64,000 bases of DNA, from NCBI GenBank assembly GCA_039583875.1, contig CM077153.1, forward strand, positions 113,518,568 to 113,582,567, written 5' to 3'. Below are positions 1 to 10,350 of the stretch, in pieces (position 1 is the stretch's first letter; each line of letters starts with the position of its first letter). The notes beneath the pieces are model-generated. The model saw nothing but the letters and a program-made list of their open reading frames with translations. It was not told the origin of the DNA and did no database searches. Source of the DNA: Platanthera guangdongensis (lineage: Eukaryota > Streptophyta > Magnoliopsida > Asparagales > Orchidaceae). The position numbers and the translations under genes are program-made.

Positions 1-2
1 AA

Positions 3-101
3 GAAGCATTAAAAAGCGGCGCTTATCGCTTGCAGACATACGAAGGAGAGGATATACCACACACGTGGAGTGGGGATGACCTCAAGCGGTTCTATTCTTA
101 A
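3..101 (+). CDS. Gag-pol C-terminus (partial), copy L
   Basis: Thirty-two codons and a TAA stop. They match, residue for residue except for scattered changes, the C-terminus of the integrase region in copies M (ending at 14081) and A2 (ending at 33302), including the final residues DDLKRFYS. The start lies outside the window. This is the tail after the integrase core and has no catalytic residue of its own. Confidence 0.9.
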   Translation, partial: EALKSGAYRLQTYEGEDIPHTWSGDDLKRFYS

Positions 102-1915
102 AACCTCCTTCTTCTACTTTGTGTATCCTCTTCAAAAATTGTTATGAATAGAAACTGCTTGCTAACACTTCTTCGAGTGTTTTGTTGTAATCATAACAGA
201 TAAGGCGCTAAGAGAGATTTCAAAAACGGTTCTACACCCGAACTCCCTTTTTCTTTCTTATGCTTCCTTTGCAAATGCATTTTCTTAATCAAAGAATCCA
301 TACTGACATTTTTTCTAGTGTTTTCTCTCTCTCCCAAAGACCTATAACGGTTCCCTGATACCAGGAGACATCGCCGAGTTCAGCTAGACCTCCCCTAGAG
401 CCGTTGTCATTAGCGTAACACCACGAAGACCACGTGTTGCGAGGAGATTTCGCACCGTGTAGTGGGAGCTTGCAGGCTCTAGCGCGGTTGGATTCTGGAC
501 TTCGGATCCCGGCAGGTACCTGACCCCACCTTTGCATTATGGAGGGCAAGGTGGGTGTAAAGCTCTACCATGCCGCTTTAGGGATATTGTTACAACTTCG
601 ATGATCACATGAGGAAAGTATGCCGTTCCGGCTCACCTACCCGCAGGTCATCTTAGCTTGTAACTCTCGAACACTCCATGGTACCCTCAAGCAGTGCCTG
701 CAGGAGACCCACAGTTTAGACTGTACTCCAGGCAAGAGGGCAGGGAACCGTTCCGCCAAGTGAGCATCTTGCTCTTCGCAGGGAATTATCTGCGGACTGG
801 TCTTCAGCGTCCGCTCAGTCCGCCAGTTTGGGTTGATCTTATAACTTGTAGCCCGGTGAGGAAAGTATGCCGCTCAGGCTCACCTGCCCACCTAGTCGCG
901 AGTTATAGGTCATTTCTATATCTTTGGCGGACTGATTTTCTCTATCCGCAGAGTCCGCCTGCTTGGGTTGATCTTATAGCTTGTAGCCCGGTGAGGAAAG
1001 TATGCCGCTCCGGCTCACCTGCCCACCTGGTCGCAAGCTATAGATCATTTCTATCTTTGGCGGACTGGATTCGTTATCCGCACAGTTTGGTAGTTTCCTT
1101 GGGATTGCAAGCTGGTTTTCTTTAGCGGACTGATTTTCTCTATCCAGTCCGTCCGCCGACTTGGGTTGATCTTATAGCTTGTAGCCCGGTGAGGAAAGTA
1201 TGCCGCTCAGGCTCACCTGCCCACCTGGTCGCAAGCTATAGATCATTTCTATTATGAGCGGATTGGTTTTCTGTATCCGCTCAGTCCGCCGAGTACATAT
1301 TCAAGTTTATATTCCTGTTATAAGCGGATTGGTCTTCTATATCCGCTCAGTTCGCAGAATGATTTTCATGTTATATAAGTTTGATCACTTCTATTATGAG
1401 TGGATTGGTTTTCTGTATCCGCTCAGTCCGCAGAATGATTCTAGCATTATTTGATAAGTTAATAATCAATGTACTTTTATATTATGTGCGGTCTGGCTTG
1501 CGGACCACAACTATAACTCCTGGCATTATTATCAGCTGGCCGTTCTCTGAGGCGGATACTGAATGAGCTGATGTCTAATTCTTTAATCGACAAGGTTCAC
1601 TATAAATAATATATGTATCATGCGGACTGCAAGTGAAACTCGACAGAGTCCGCCTGACAGTTTCTTGGTCCAAAGTAGAACAATAATTCTCTAATCAGCA
1701 AAGGCTCAGGTTTATCAAGCGTGTTGTGCGGACTGCTAAGTATCAGTGCGGTGAGCGTGGAGAAAAAAGAGCATTGCAGAAATCACACATGCCAAAAAAT
1801 ATCCTTTCTATTTCATCAAAAAATTTACATCATTCAATATGTTCGGCGGACTGCAATCTTGCGTCCGCCACTTTTTACAAAAAACAAGATTACAAAATAT
1901 GTACATATGCATTGA
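102..1915 (+). other. Copy L spacer between pol and antisense genes
   Basis: Non-coding spacer of family A. The first 680 bases are nearly identical to the matching spacers in M (13400-14080) and A2 (33303-33985). 781-1480 is a tandem-repeat block, listed separately. 1481-1915 is AT-rich and should carry the 3' end of the antisense aORF2 transcript. Short ORFs here differ between copies and look like chance. Confidence 0.8.
781..1480. repeat. Tandem repeats with GCGGAT/ATCCGC hairpins, copy L spacer
   Basis: Imperfect units of about 135-200 bp share a module: GCGGACTG, a T-rich stretch, ATCCGC, AGTCCGCC, then a segment around 'ggttgatctt' (seen at 831, 966 and about 1164), then 'ctatagatcatttctat'. 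From about 1250 the units shorten to 60-75 bp. GCGGAT and ATCCGC flank a 10-12 base loop, so each unit can fold. The inverted counterpart is at 12741-13430 and the A2 counterpart at about 33985-34490. Confidence 0.8.
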
Positions 1916-3780
1916 TCAATCAGTCCGCTGTCTCTTCTCAGGAGGTGCAGGGCTGTCACCGATAATGTCGACATCTGGAGAATAGCCCCCCGAGCTGCTC
2001 CCGCTGCTACCTGATCCTGTACTAGTGGCGGACCCGCTATGCGAGCTCCCAGTAGCAGAGGAAGATGCAGAGGTGTCGGACTCGGCGGACAGCTCCTCTC
2101 CTTGTCGGCTCGATGCAGCATCGTCCGCATTTTCCCTGGCGCCCTGCTCTTCGCCCTGCGAGCCTCCGTCTTCTTTCTCTTCTTCTTCTTCTTCTTCGTC
2201 GACTTCTTCTTTCTCATCTTCACCTTCCTCAATGACATCCTTTCCTTTTCTAGCTCTCTCCATCGCTGCGACGTGAGGGGCCAGCTCTGGGAAGATCTCC
2301 AGAAAAGGGACGCCGACCACTCCCTCCTTCATGAGGCCATCGCGGGCAAGTCGCTCAACAGCGACCTCGACAGTCTCCATCACAAAAGGGAGCGTGGCGG
2401 CCTAGAATTTATTGTTCTCCAAGTCGTAGGCGACCTGCGAAAGACAAAATTACAAACATCAGACAGATCGCGGCGGATAAAAAATCTAGACCGCGGCAAA
2501 TGCAACTCACCGCCAGCTCCTCTCTTTGCCGAGCATTCCTTTCTCCCATTCGCGCGTTCCTTTCCTTTAGCACCTTGTTATCCTTCTGAAGCTGTTCATT
2601 CTGCCTCAACAGGTCTCTGGCCAGAGTGGCAACATAATGATTTGTCACCGCGCTGTTCGCAGAAGCCTAGGAGGCCAGCAGAGGGAGGTCGGCGGCGGAC
2701 ACCTTCTTGAGGTCGCTCAAGTTGCGCTTTCCGTAAAGAGTGGAGAGCGCAATATGAGTGTGGCGTGTTATCCGCGGACTCCTCCATGAAGGAAGCGCGG
2801 TGGATAGGCGGACATGCTTTTTCTTGCTGTGCCAGTGGACCATAGGGTTCCCCCTAAGGTCCCTCTGGCTGATACCGAAGCCGGTCATGGAGAAACTTTT
2901 GGAGGAAGAGTAGTCCGCTGCGGGATCCCCTTCCTCTTTCCTCCTTTTTGCAACTGCTTCCTTCTTCTCCCTTTGTGTAGGAGTGAAGCCGCTGGGTGTC
3001 TGCGGCAAGTTGGCGGGCACCGCCAAGGTCGCTGCAAAAAGAGAACCAGAGTTAAACAGCATGGTCGCGGCGGATACAAAAGCTGAGTCCGCTAAACTAC
3101 TTACTGTCCTCAGGCATAACATCCGCCAAGTTTGCCAGCAGCGGAAGGTAGTATTCGATATCAAGCCTGGCATTCGCTAAGAATTCGACGATTGCGGACT
3201 CCAGATCGTCCAACTGCACATTTTTGAAGACAGAGTCCGCGCGCACCTGCGGATACGTGTGCGCGAACCCAAGGTCGCCCTCAAAAATTAGGAACCTTGA
3301 GGTCCAGTTGTGGATCTTGTTTGGAAGACCCACTACCTTCATCCCCCTGCAGTAGAAGTAGATTACTCCCTTGTAGGGGAGACCTCCGGAGGCAGTTATG
3401 GAGCGGACAGAGAATATTTTGCGGAAGATGTTCATCAAGAAGGCAATCTTTTCAGATCGCAGGTAAGAGATGTAGCTGCAGATCGCGGCAAGGGTATTCG
3501 GCGCGAGCTGGCCTGGGACCATCCCATAGTGCTCAAAGATTGCAGCAAGTTCCCATAGGAGCAGGAACCTGAATCCGCTATCAAAATGATCAACGGGAAT
3601 GGCGATCTGGGTCGCCGTCGAGAAATTCAACCTCTCCTGATGGGCGGGTAGGCGGACAAGTATGTTTGAGTCCGCCATATTCCTTTCGATGAAGGCAGCC
3701 AAGTCATCCTCCGTCAAAGTACATTTTCTGTGATCGGCAGAATGGAAGGCGACTGCAGCATCAGTGCGCGCGGACACCAT
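1916..3780 (-). pseudogene. Antisense gene aORF2, copy L (three exons, one nonsense codon)
   Basis: Runs against gag-pol. Exon 1 is 3780-3105, exon 2 is 3031-2511, exon 3 is 2434-1916; the introns begin GTAAGT and GTGAGT and end TTTGCAG and CACAG, and the frame is kept (571 codons). Exon 1 resembles, from memory, the plant 'putative gypsy type transposon' domain (Transposase_28, PF04195). Exon 2 is basic, then a coiled coil rich in N, E and R. Exon 3 ends in an acidic Glu run and a Ser/Gly tail. A TAG at about 2664-2666 replaces the Gln codon of copy M. The domain name is an inference; no reaction can be assigned. A nuclear or nucleic-acid role is possible, not shown. Confidence 0.78.
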
Positions 3781-3842
3781 GTTGCAGGCCGCAGGATTCC
3801 GTTTACTTCAGCAATTTCCTACATAGAGAAAGCAGAAGGCAG

Positions 3843-3850
3843 TATTTATA
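3843..3850 (-). promoter_or_regulatory. TATA box of aORF2, copy L
   Basis: TATAAATA on the minus strand, about 63-70 bases before the aORF2 ATG at 3780. The same box at the same spacing occurs in M (10351-10358) and A2 (36820-36827), and a similar one in B (51977-51984). Confidence 0.65.
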
Positions 3851-4243
3851 GATAAAGTTTCTGACAGCCTTTTGGCCAGTCCGCGCAGGTCGCATGTTCA
3901 ATCCGCATAGTCCGCAAAGAATTAAAAAAGCAGCCAAACAAATAACGCGGATACAAAGGCAAATTAACATTCCAAAGGAAATTCAGAACCAAGTTGTGGC
4001 CGGTGCAGTTTCCTATCCGCCCAGGTCGCGTATTTTCCCACATGCAGGTTAAATAACGAGAAGCAGACACAGCATGAATTCGCACAAATCGCCACGTCAC
4101 AAGGATTAAACTACATGAATAGCGGATATATAATCTGAGTCCGCACAGATCAAATAGAATTCAGTTCACAGCACAGCATTATTTTGGAACAATCATACAA
4201 ACAATATACAATAAATCAGATAAAAGTTCAAGGCATTGTGGAC

Positions 4244-6220
4244 TTAGCGGTCCCTGTTGTCAGTCCGCGCCGGCCTTTCTGCCCTGTCTCTGCATAGATG
4301 AGCCGCCTGATCGCTTATCTGAAGAATTTCACTATATACACGGCAGAGGTGGTGATGGATGACATTGATGGTCCGGTGCATGTGGGCGGCTTCCCGGTCT
4401 ACCCGGCTGAGGGGCACCATTGGCTCCGCAGCCGGCCTCGGCTTCTTATCCGCAGCGTGTGGGGTACCACCTGTCGATGCCGCGATCTCAGGATGAACGC
4501 GATCTGACGCCCGCGGCCTCTGCTCAGCGACTTCAGCAGTCCGCTTCTCCTTTCCTTCACGAGCCGACGCCAAGTGCTTGCCTCTGTAGTATCGGACGTC
4601 ATCCGCGAGCCTTTTCTTTTCCCTTTCAGACCTCTCCAGCGCCCGCGAGATGCTGGCGACCTGGTCTTTGAGGGCCTTCTCGCGTTCCGCAGACGCTTTC
4701 TCGCGCGCCGCGGACGCCCTCTCGCTCTCCGCCGCTTTCTCTAACTCTGCTTTGACACATTGCATTTCAGCTTCAAATTTCTTCTCTAACTCTTTTATCG
4801 TGCTCAGGCTGGGCGGCTCGTCTTCCGCGGACTCCACGTGTGAGACCGCGTCGGCACCAGTGTTGGGTGTGACCACGATCTCGCAACTCTCGATGGAGCC
4901 CGGCAGCGACTTTCTACCTGCAACAAATGAAGTCAACTTCGCATTCAAAGGCAGTTCGCGGCGGACTCAAAGAAAGGATAAAAGATCACTTTCAGATATA
5001 GCAGCAGCGAGTTTCCGACTATCGAAGATGATTGGCCGCCTTGCCCGCTCCGGGTCAAAGGCGCTTAACCGCTTTTTCCATTCGCGGTGAACCCTTGCTC
5101 TTCTCTCGGCAGCCGCACTTGTTGAGACCACGATATCGTCCGTCTTGGTGATGATTTTGATCGGTCTTGACGTCCGCGGCGGCGACCTGTAAAGCCACTT
5201 GCGCTGAAAGTATTTGGGCGCCGGCTGAAGTTTACCTGACCGCATCAGCTCCGCAGCAATCCGCAGATCCTCAGCGGCTTTGTCCGCCGCGGCCTGCTGC
5301 GAGGCTGCCCCGACCGCAGCAACATGAGCAACGATTTGCTTCTTTTGCTCCTCTATCTTCTCCTTCAGCCTCTCGCTCTCCTCTTCCTCCGCAGCGGACA
5401 AGGAAGGGAGTTCGTCACCCTTATCTCCAGTAGTTTCCGCCTCGTTCTGCTGCAGCACAACCAGCAAGGAGTCCTGGATTAAATCAAGTTGATCGACGTC
5501 TATGGAATCAAATATCTCATCCGTGGAAAGACTGACCGTTGAGAGGGAATTCTCTCCCTGGATTTGGGCCTCCGGAGTAACCAGATCGCCGTCTGGAACT
5601 TCTTTTTCGTGCGGCCTGTGTTGTAAGTCCGCTGCCCCAGTCCGCTTAGAGACGTTCTTCTCCTTCATTGTGCGAAGCTTCTTCTCAACCCGCTCGGCGA
5701 CGGTCGCTCCGTCTCTCTTCCTCTTCTTCTTCTTTGCGATCTTCTCTGCAGCATCCGCGGCGGACCCCCCTAAATCGGGCTGGTCAGCGCGGACAGGTTC
5801 AGGATTCACAGCAGACAATGCCTTTGAGGGCGCGTCGTTCTCTACCTCAGTCCGTCGGTCCTCTTCGTCCAAGTCAACGATTTGCACCGAGGCATTGGGA
5901 GAAGATATGTCAGTCTCCATGTGTTCGCCAGCAATGTCCGCCGAGGTTGCGGTTTTCTGAGAAGGGGCGGAGTCCGACAAGGTTGCCATCTTCTCACTCC
6001 TCAATGGTTCGGTGTCGACTACGGCATCCCCGCGAGCATACACATCGACGTGGCGGACTGCTTTCTCCGCAGGCTTCTGGCTCTGGGAACTCTCTCCTAT
6101 GGAGCGGACAGGATCTTTTCCTGTCGACCTCTTTACAATCTTTTTGGTCTTCATAGGCGTTGTATGCTCCAGGTCGCCTTTTGCAGTAACGCTAGATAAG
6201 AAAGCTCCAAGCCTAGCCAT
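4244..6220 (-). pseudogene. Antisense gene aORF1, copy L (one in-frame stop)
   Basis: Begins MARLGAF at 6220 and ends TDNRDR at 4244, on the strand opposite gag-pol. Visible features in order: a Ser/Thr/Glu-rich N-terminal third, a basic Lys/Arg cluster that could be a nuclear localisation signal, a conserved middle (PKYFQRKWLYRSPP; then FDPERARRPIIFDSRKLAAA), a long Ala/Glu/Lys/Arg coiled coil, and a His-rich C-terminal segment. A TGA at about 4964-4966 interrupts it where M reads Leu and A2 reads Cys. I do not recognise the family. The layout (basic region, coiled coil) suits a structural or nucleic-acid-binding protein. Confidence 0.75.
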
Positions 6221-6304
6221 GCCGGACTGGAAGGTGGAGACCGCAAGTGGTGAATAGCGCCCCGTGTCGATCGAAATTCTCAGCAGATCCAGACCCTCCA
6301 GCGA

Positions 6305-6312
6305 TATTTATA
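6305..6312 (-). promoter_or_regulatory. TATA box of aORF1, copy L
   Basis: TATAAATA on the minus strand, 85 bases before the first ATG at 6220. It lies just inside the polypurine tract and LTR, so this promoter faces away from the 3' LTR. It is identical in position in M (7889-7896), A2 (39333-39340) and the inverted right arm of M (19731-19738). Confidence 0.65.
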
Positions 6313-6390
6313 GCGTTGGCGGCGTTTTCGAGGTTTGCGGACTCGGCGGTTAAGAGAACATTTTCGAAGTTTTCTGGAAACTTAAAAATG

Positions 6391-6400
6391 TGCGGGATTA
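6391..6400 (+). other. Polypurine tract, copy L
   Basis: TGCGGGATTA directly before the LTR start TGTTAACC. In plus-strand cDNA synthesis this tract primes at the 3' LTR. Copies M and A2 have GCGGGGATTA, with one more G. The same tract precedes B and C 3' LTRs (55381-55390; 43364-43376 inverted). Confidence 0.7.
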
Positions 6401-6966
6401 TGTTAACCCCTCAGTCCGCAACATACTACAAGATTCCAAAGCCCCCCATTCAGCGGGCGCGGACAGGATTTGTCCGTCCGCCAAGTCCGGCACTGTCATC
6501 AGTCGGGCGCCAAGGGTGATACTCCAGCAGCGGACGCAAGGACCAGTCCGCTCAGTCCGCCGGCGCTTTGGGCAACAGGTTCTCCAGCGGCGGACGCAGT
6601 ATCTCGTCCGCCCAGGCCGCCGCCCTCCAGTGGGCGCGCCCAGCAGCAGTGGAAGCTCCAGCTCGCGAGCCCAGTCCGCCACTTCTGTGCGGACTGGCGT
6701 GTTCTTTCTTTTTGCTTCCCGTCACCGCTGCCCGGTTCTCCTGTACCCCGGGCAGCCGGTTATTTTAGCCCTGACCGTTTGGGCAGGCCCCCTATCCTAT
6801 AAATAGGGGGGAGGTGGTGCACTCAAGGCACGCTGACTCGGACCCAGGAGCCTACTTGTTACAGGCTGCGGACTCGAATCCTGTGCCTTGCGGACTCCCC
6901 CTTGCTCTGCTTCCCTCAGTCTTTTCCTTTCACTTGTAACGAGATCCCTCTTCTTCCAGCTCTCAT
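6401..6966 (+). repeat. Family A 3' LTR, copy L, truncated and internally deleted
   Basis: Starts TGTTAACC and matches the 749-bp LTRs of M, with TATAAATA at 6798-6805. Between 6947 and 6948 an 86-bp segment is missing (equivalent to 20374-20459). After 6966 the match stops, leaving out about the last 100 bp including the terminal ATCAACA. What follows is family D sequence. Confidence 0.88.
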
Positions 6967-7045
6967 CTTCAACTTTAACACGTTGCGGGTTGTCGCCATT
7001 AATCCTCCCCCGCTCAAAATAACTCATCACCTATGAGTTGGCATG
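6967..7045 (-). pseudogene. Sliver of family D coding tail
   Basis: On the minus strand this reads, after a stop, MSYFERGRINGDNPQRVKVE. If copy M and one GCAGT are removed, it continues in frame from the large D reading frame at 20582. The peptide NPQ(R/C)VKVE recurs, in tandem, at 24515-24705 on the other side of D. It is the 3' coding tail of D, cut off by the truncated L LTR on its left. Confidence 0.6.
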
Positions 7046-7050
7046 GCAGT
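7046..7050. repeat. Target-site duplication GCAGT (left) of copy M
   Basis: GCAGT directly before the LTR tip TGTTGATGC at 7051. It matches GCAGT at 20577-20581 directly after the opposite LTR tip GCATCAACA. A 5-bp duplication is normal for Ty3 integration and marks M as one inserted unit. Confidence 0.88.
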
Positions 7051-7799
7051 TGTTGATGCACGAAAACACAAGGGGGGTCGAGCACAACCAACTAACTGTT
7101 CGAACACAGGGGGAAAAGGGAGACTGCGAGTAGCGATCTACTAAGCGGATGAGAGCTGGAAGAAGAGCAGGGCCGTGAACCACGGCAACAACAGACTTCG
7201 CCCGTCGCGGCCTGAATGCCTCTCTTGTGACGGGCTTTCCCTTGATTGAAGAAGGATCTAGTTACAAGTGAAAGGAAAAGACTGAGGGAAACAGAGCAAG
7301 GGGGAGTCCGCAAGGCACAGGATTCGAGTCCGCAGCCTGTAACAAGTAGGCTCCTGGGTCCGAGTCAGCGTGCCTTGAGTGCACCACCTCCCCCTTATTT
7401 ATAGGATAGGGGGCCTGCCCAAACGGGCAGGGCTAAAATAACCGGCTGCCCGGGATACAGGAGAACCGGGCAGCGGTGACGGGAAGCAAAAAGAAAGAAC
7501 ACGCTAGTCCGCACAGAAGTGGCGGACTAGGCTCGCGAGCTGGAGCTTCCACTGCTGCTGGGCGCGCCCACTGGAGGGTGGCGGCCTGGGCGGACGAGAT
7601 ACTACGTCCGCCGCTGGAGAACCTGTTACCCAAAGCGTCGGCGAACTGAGAGGACTGGTCCTTGCGTCCGCTGCTGGAGTATCACCCTTGGCGCCCGACT
7701 GGTGACAGTACCGGACTGGGCGGACGGACAAATCCTGTCCGCGCCTGCTGAATGGGGGCTTTGGAATCTTGTAGTATGTTGCGGACTGAGGGGTTAACA
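7051..7799 (-). repeat. Family A 3' LTR, copy M (749 bp)
   Basis: Reads TGTTGATGC at its left tip and GGGGTTAACA at its right tip, so U3 faces the internal region as a 3' LTR should. The minus-strand TATA box is at 7396-7403. With 7800-8006 it forms the left 956-bp arm of the terminal inverted repeat. Confidence 0.92.
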
Positions 7800-7888
7800 T
7801 AATCCCCGCACATTTTTAAGTTTCCAGAAAACTTCGAAAATGTTCTCTTAACCGCCGAGTCCGCAAACCTCGAAAACGCCGCCAACGC

Positions 7889-7896
7889 TATAAATA
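7889..7896 (+). promoter_or_regulatory. TATA box of aORF1, copy M
   Basis: TATAAATA, 85 bases before the ATG at 7981. A transcript starting about 30 bases downstream would include codons 7936-7980, which encode a peptide conserved in family B (see findings). Confidence 0.65.
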
Positions 7897-7980
7897 TCGC
7901 TGGAGGGTCTGGATCTGCTGAGAATCTCGATCGACACGGGGCGCTATTCACCACTTGCGGTCTCCACCTTCCAGTCCGGC

Positions 7981-10008
7981 ATGGCTAGGCTTGGAGCTTT
8001 CTTATCTAGCGTTACTGCAAAAGGCGACCTGGAGCATACAACGCCTATGAAGACCAAAAAGATTGTAAAGAGGTCGATAGGAAAAGATCCTGTCCGCTCC
8101 ATAGGAGAGAGTTCCCAGAGCCAGAAGCCTGCGGAGAAAGCAGTCCGCCACGTCGATGTGTCTGCTCGCGGGGATGCCGTAGTCGACGCCGAACCATTGA
8201 GGAGTGAGAAGATGGCAACCTTGTCGGACTCCGCCCCTTCTCAGAAAACCGCAACCTCGGCGGACACTGCTGGCGAACACATGGAGACTGACATATCTTC
8301 TCCCAATGCCTCGGTGCAAATCGTTGACTTGGATGAAGAGGACCGGCGGACTGAGGTAGAGAACGACGTGCCCTCAAAGGCATTATCTGCTGTGAATCCT
8401 GAACCTGTCCGCGCTGACCAGCCCGATTTAGGGGGGTCCATCGCGGATACTGCTGAGAAGACCGCCAAGAAGAAGAAGAGGAAGAGAGACGGAGCGACCG
8501 TCGCCGAGCGGGTTGAGAAGAAGCTTCGCGCAATGAAGGAGAAGAACGTCTCTAAGCGGACTGGGGCAGCGGACTTACAACACAGGCCGCGCGAAAAAGA
8601 AGTTCCAGACGGCGATCTGGTTACTCCGGAGGCCCAAATCCAGGGAGAGAATTCCCTCTCAACGGTCAGTCTTTCCACGGATGAGATATTTGATTCCATA
8701 GACGTCGATCAACTTGACTTAATCCAGGACTCCTTGCTGGTTGTGCTGCAGCAGAACGAGGCAGAGACTACTGGAGATAAGGGTGACGAACTCCCTTCCT
8801 TGTCCGCTGCGGAGGAAGAGGAGAGGGAGAGGCTGAAGGAGAAGATAGAGGAGCAAAAGAAGCAAATCGTCGCTCATGTTGCTGCGGTTGGGGCGGCCTC
8901 GAAGCAGGCCGCGGCAGACAAAGCCGCTGAGGACCTGCGGGTTGCCGCGGAGCTGCTGCGGTCAGGTAAACTTCAGCCTGCGCCTAAATATTTTCAGCGC
9001 AAGTGGCTTTACAGGTCGCCGCCGCAGAAATCGAAGCCAGTCAATATTATCACGGAGACGGACGATATTGTAGTGTCGACGAGCTCTGCTGCTAAGGAAA
9101 GGGCTAAGGTCCACCGCGAATGGAAAAAGCGGTTAAGCGCCTTTGACCCGGAGCGGGCAAGGCGGCCAATCATCTTCGATAGTCGGAAACTCGCTGCCGC
9201 TATATCTAAAAGTGATCTTTTATCCTTTCTTTTAGTCCGCCGCGAACTGCCTTTGAATGCGAAGTTGACTTTATTTGTTGCAGGTAGAAAGTCGCTGCCG
9301 GGCTCCATCGAGAGTGGCGAGATCGTGGTCACACCCAACACTGGTGCCGACGCGGTCTCACACGTGGAGTCCGCGGAAGATGAGCCGCCCAGCCTGAGCA
9401 CGATAAAAGAGTTAGAGAAGAAATTTGAAGCTGAAATGCAATGTGTCAAAGCAGAGTTAGAGAAAGCGGCGGAGCGCGAGAGGGCGTCCGCGGCGCGCGA
9501 GAAAGCGTCTGCGGAACGCGAGAAGGCCATCAAAGACCAGGTCGCCAGCATCTCGCGGGCGCTGGAGAGGTCTGAAAGGGAAAAGAAAAAGCTCGCGGAT
9601 GACGTTCGATACTATAGAGGCAAGCACTTGGCGTCGGCTCGTGAAGGAAAGGAGAAGCGGACTGCTGAGGGCGCTGAGCAGAGGCCGCGGGCGTCAGATC
9701 GCGTTCCTCCTGAGATCGCGGCATCGGCAGGTGGTGTCCCACACGCTGCAGATGAGGAGCCGAGGCCGGCTGCGGAGCCAATGGTGCCCCTCAGCCGGGT
9801 AGACCGGGAAGCCGCCCACATGCACCGGACCATCAATGTCATCCACCACCACCTCTGTCGTGTATATAGTGAAATTCTTCAGATAAGCGATCAGGCGGCT
9901 CATTTATGCAGAGACAGGGCAGAAAGGCCGGCGCGGACTGACAACAGGGACCGCTTAGTCCGCATTGCCTTGAACTTTTATCTGATTAATTGTATATTGT
10001 TTGTATGA
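7981..10008 (+). CDS. Antisense gene aORF1, copy M (open, 675 aa)
   Basis: The only uninterrupted aORF1 in the window. Residues 1-150 are Ser/Thr/Asp-rich. A Lys/Arg cluster near 160-190 looks like a nuclear localisation signal. A mid region near 320-400 (PKYFQRKWLYRSPP; FDPERARRPIIFDSRK) is well conserved between copies. Residues 480-560 form a coiled coil of Ala, Glu, Arg and Lys heptads. The C-terminus has a conserved His-rich helix (HMHRTINVIHHH). The L and A2 copies stop at RDR; here TAA became TTA, adding 19 residues. The first ATG is used as start, but conserved in-frame codons lie upstream, so the true start may be earlier. The family is unknown to me, and a catalytic motif is not evident. 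Confidence 0.8.
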   Translation: MARLGAFLSSVTAKGDLEHTTPMKTKKIVKRSIGKDPVRSIGESSQSQKPAEKAVRHVDVSARGDAVVDAEPLRSEKMATLSDSAPSQKTATSADTAGEHMETDISSPNASVQIVDLDEEDRRTEVENDVPSKALSAVNPEPVRADQPDLGGSIADTAEKTAKKKKRKRDGATVAERVEKKLRAMKEKNVSKRTGAADLQHRPREKEVPDGDLVTPEAQIQGENSLSTVSLSTDEIFDSIDVDQLDLIQDSLLVVLQQNEAETTGDKGDELPSLSAAEEEERERLKEKIEEQKKQIVAHVAAVGAASKQAAADKAAEDLRVAAELLRSGKLQPAPKYFQRKWLYRSPPQKSKPVNIITETDDIVVSTSSAAKERAKVHREWKKRLSAFDPERARRPIIFDSRKLAAAISKSDLLSFLLVRRELPLNAKLTLFVAGRKSLPGSIESGEIVVTPNTGADAVSHVESAEDEPPSLSTIKELEKKFEAEMQCVKAELEKAAERERASAAREKASAEREKAIKDQVASISRALERSEREKKKLADDVRYYRGKHLASAREGKEKRTAEGAEQRPRASDRVPPEIAASAGGVPHAADEEPRPAAEPMVPLSRVDREAAHMHRTINVIHHHLCRVYSEILQISDQAAHLCRDRAERPARTDNRDRLVRIALNFYLINCILFV

Positions 10009-10350
10009 TTGCTCCAAAATAATGTTGTGCTGTGAACTGAATTCTATTTGATCTGTGCGGACTCAGATTATATATCCGCTATTCATGTAGTTTAATCCTT
10101 GTGACGTGGCGATTTGTGCGAATTCATGCTGTGTCTGCTTCTCGTTATTTAACCTGCAGGTGGGAAAATACGCGACCTGGGCGGATAGGAAACTGCACCG
10201 GCCAAAACTTGGTTCTGAATTTCCCTTGGAATGTTAATTTGCCTTTGTATCCGCGTTATTTGTTTGGCTGCTTTTTTAATTCTTTGCGGACTGTGCGGAT
10301 TGAACATGCGACCTGCGCGGACTGGCCAAAAGGCTGTCAGAAACTTTATC

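Larger units (their letters stand above)
1..6966 (+). mobile_element. Family A Tat-type LTR retrotransposon, copy L (3' part)
   Basis: The 3' portion of a plus-strand element whose 5' LTR and most of gag-pol lie before the window. In order it holds the last 32 codons of pol, a repeat-rich spacer, antisense genes aORF2 and aORF1, a polypurine tract and a truncated 3' LTR. The same order is seen in complete copy A2 (27011-40181). It is an inverted near-duplicate of 7051-14180 in copy M, so 1-14180 forms a very long inverted repeat whose arms meet near 7000. Confidence 0.93.

Noticed and set aside
289..549. 86-codon ORF conserved in spacer of L, M and A2
   Set aside because: Conserved as DNA, but it lacks conserved start context and known domains, and the copies differ by frame-indifferent changes. 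A spacer function at DNA or RNA level is as likely.
694..1125. 143-codon ORF in spacer
   Set aside because: Runs through the tandem repeats and repeats its own peptide; M has it only by sequence similarity, A2 has a shorter form.
2025..2710. Plus-strand Ser/Phe-rich ORFs opposite aORF2
   Set aside because: Shadows of the acidic and Ser/Gly coding tail on the other strand.
5167..6257. Plus-strand ORFs opposite aORF1
   Set aside because: Shadow frames of aORF1; the same shadows recur in M and A2 without protein-like features.
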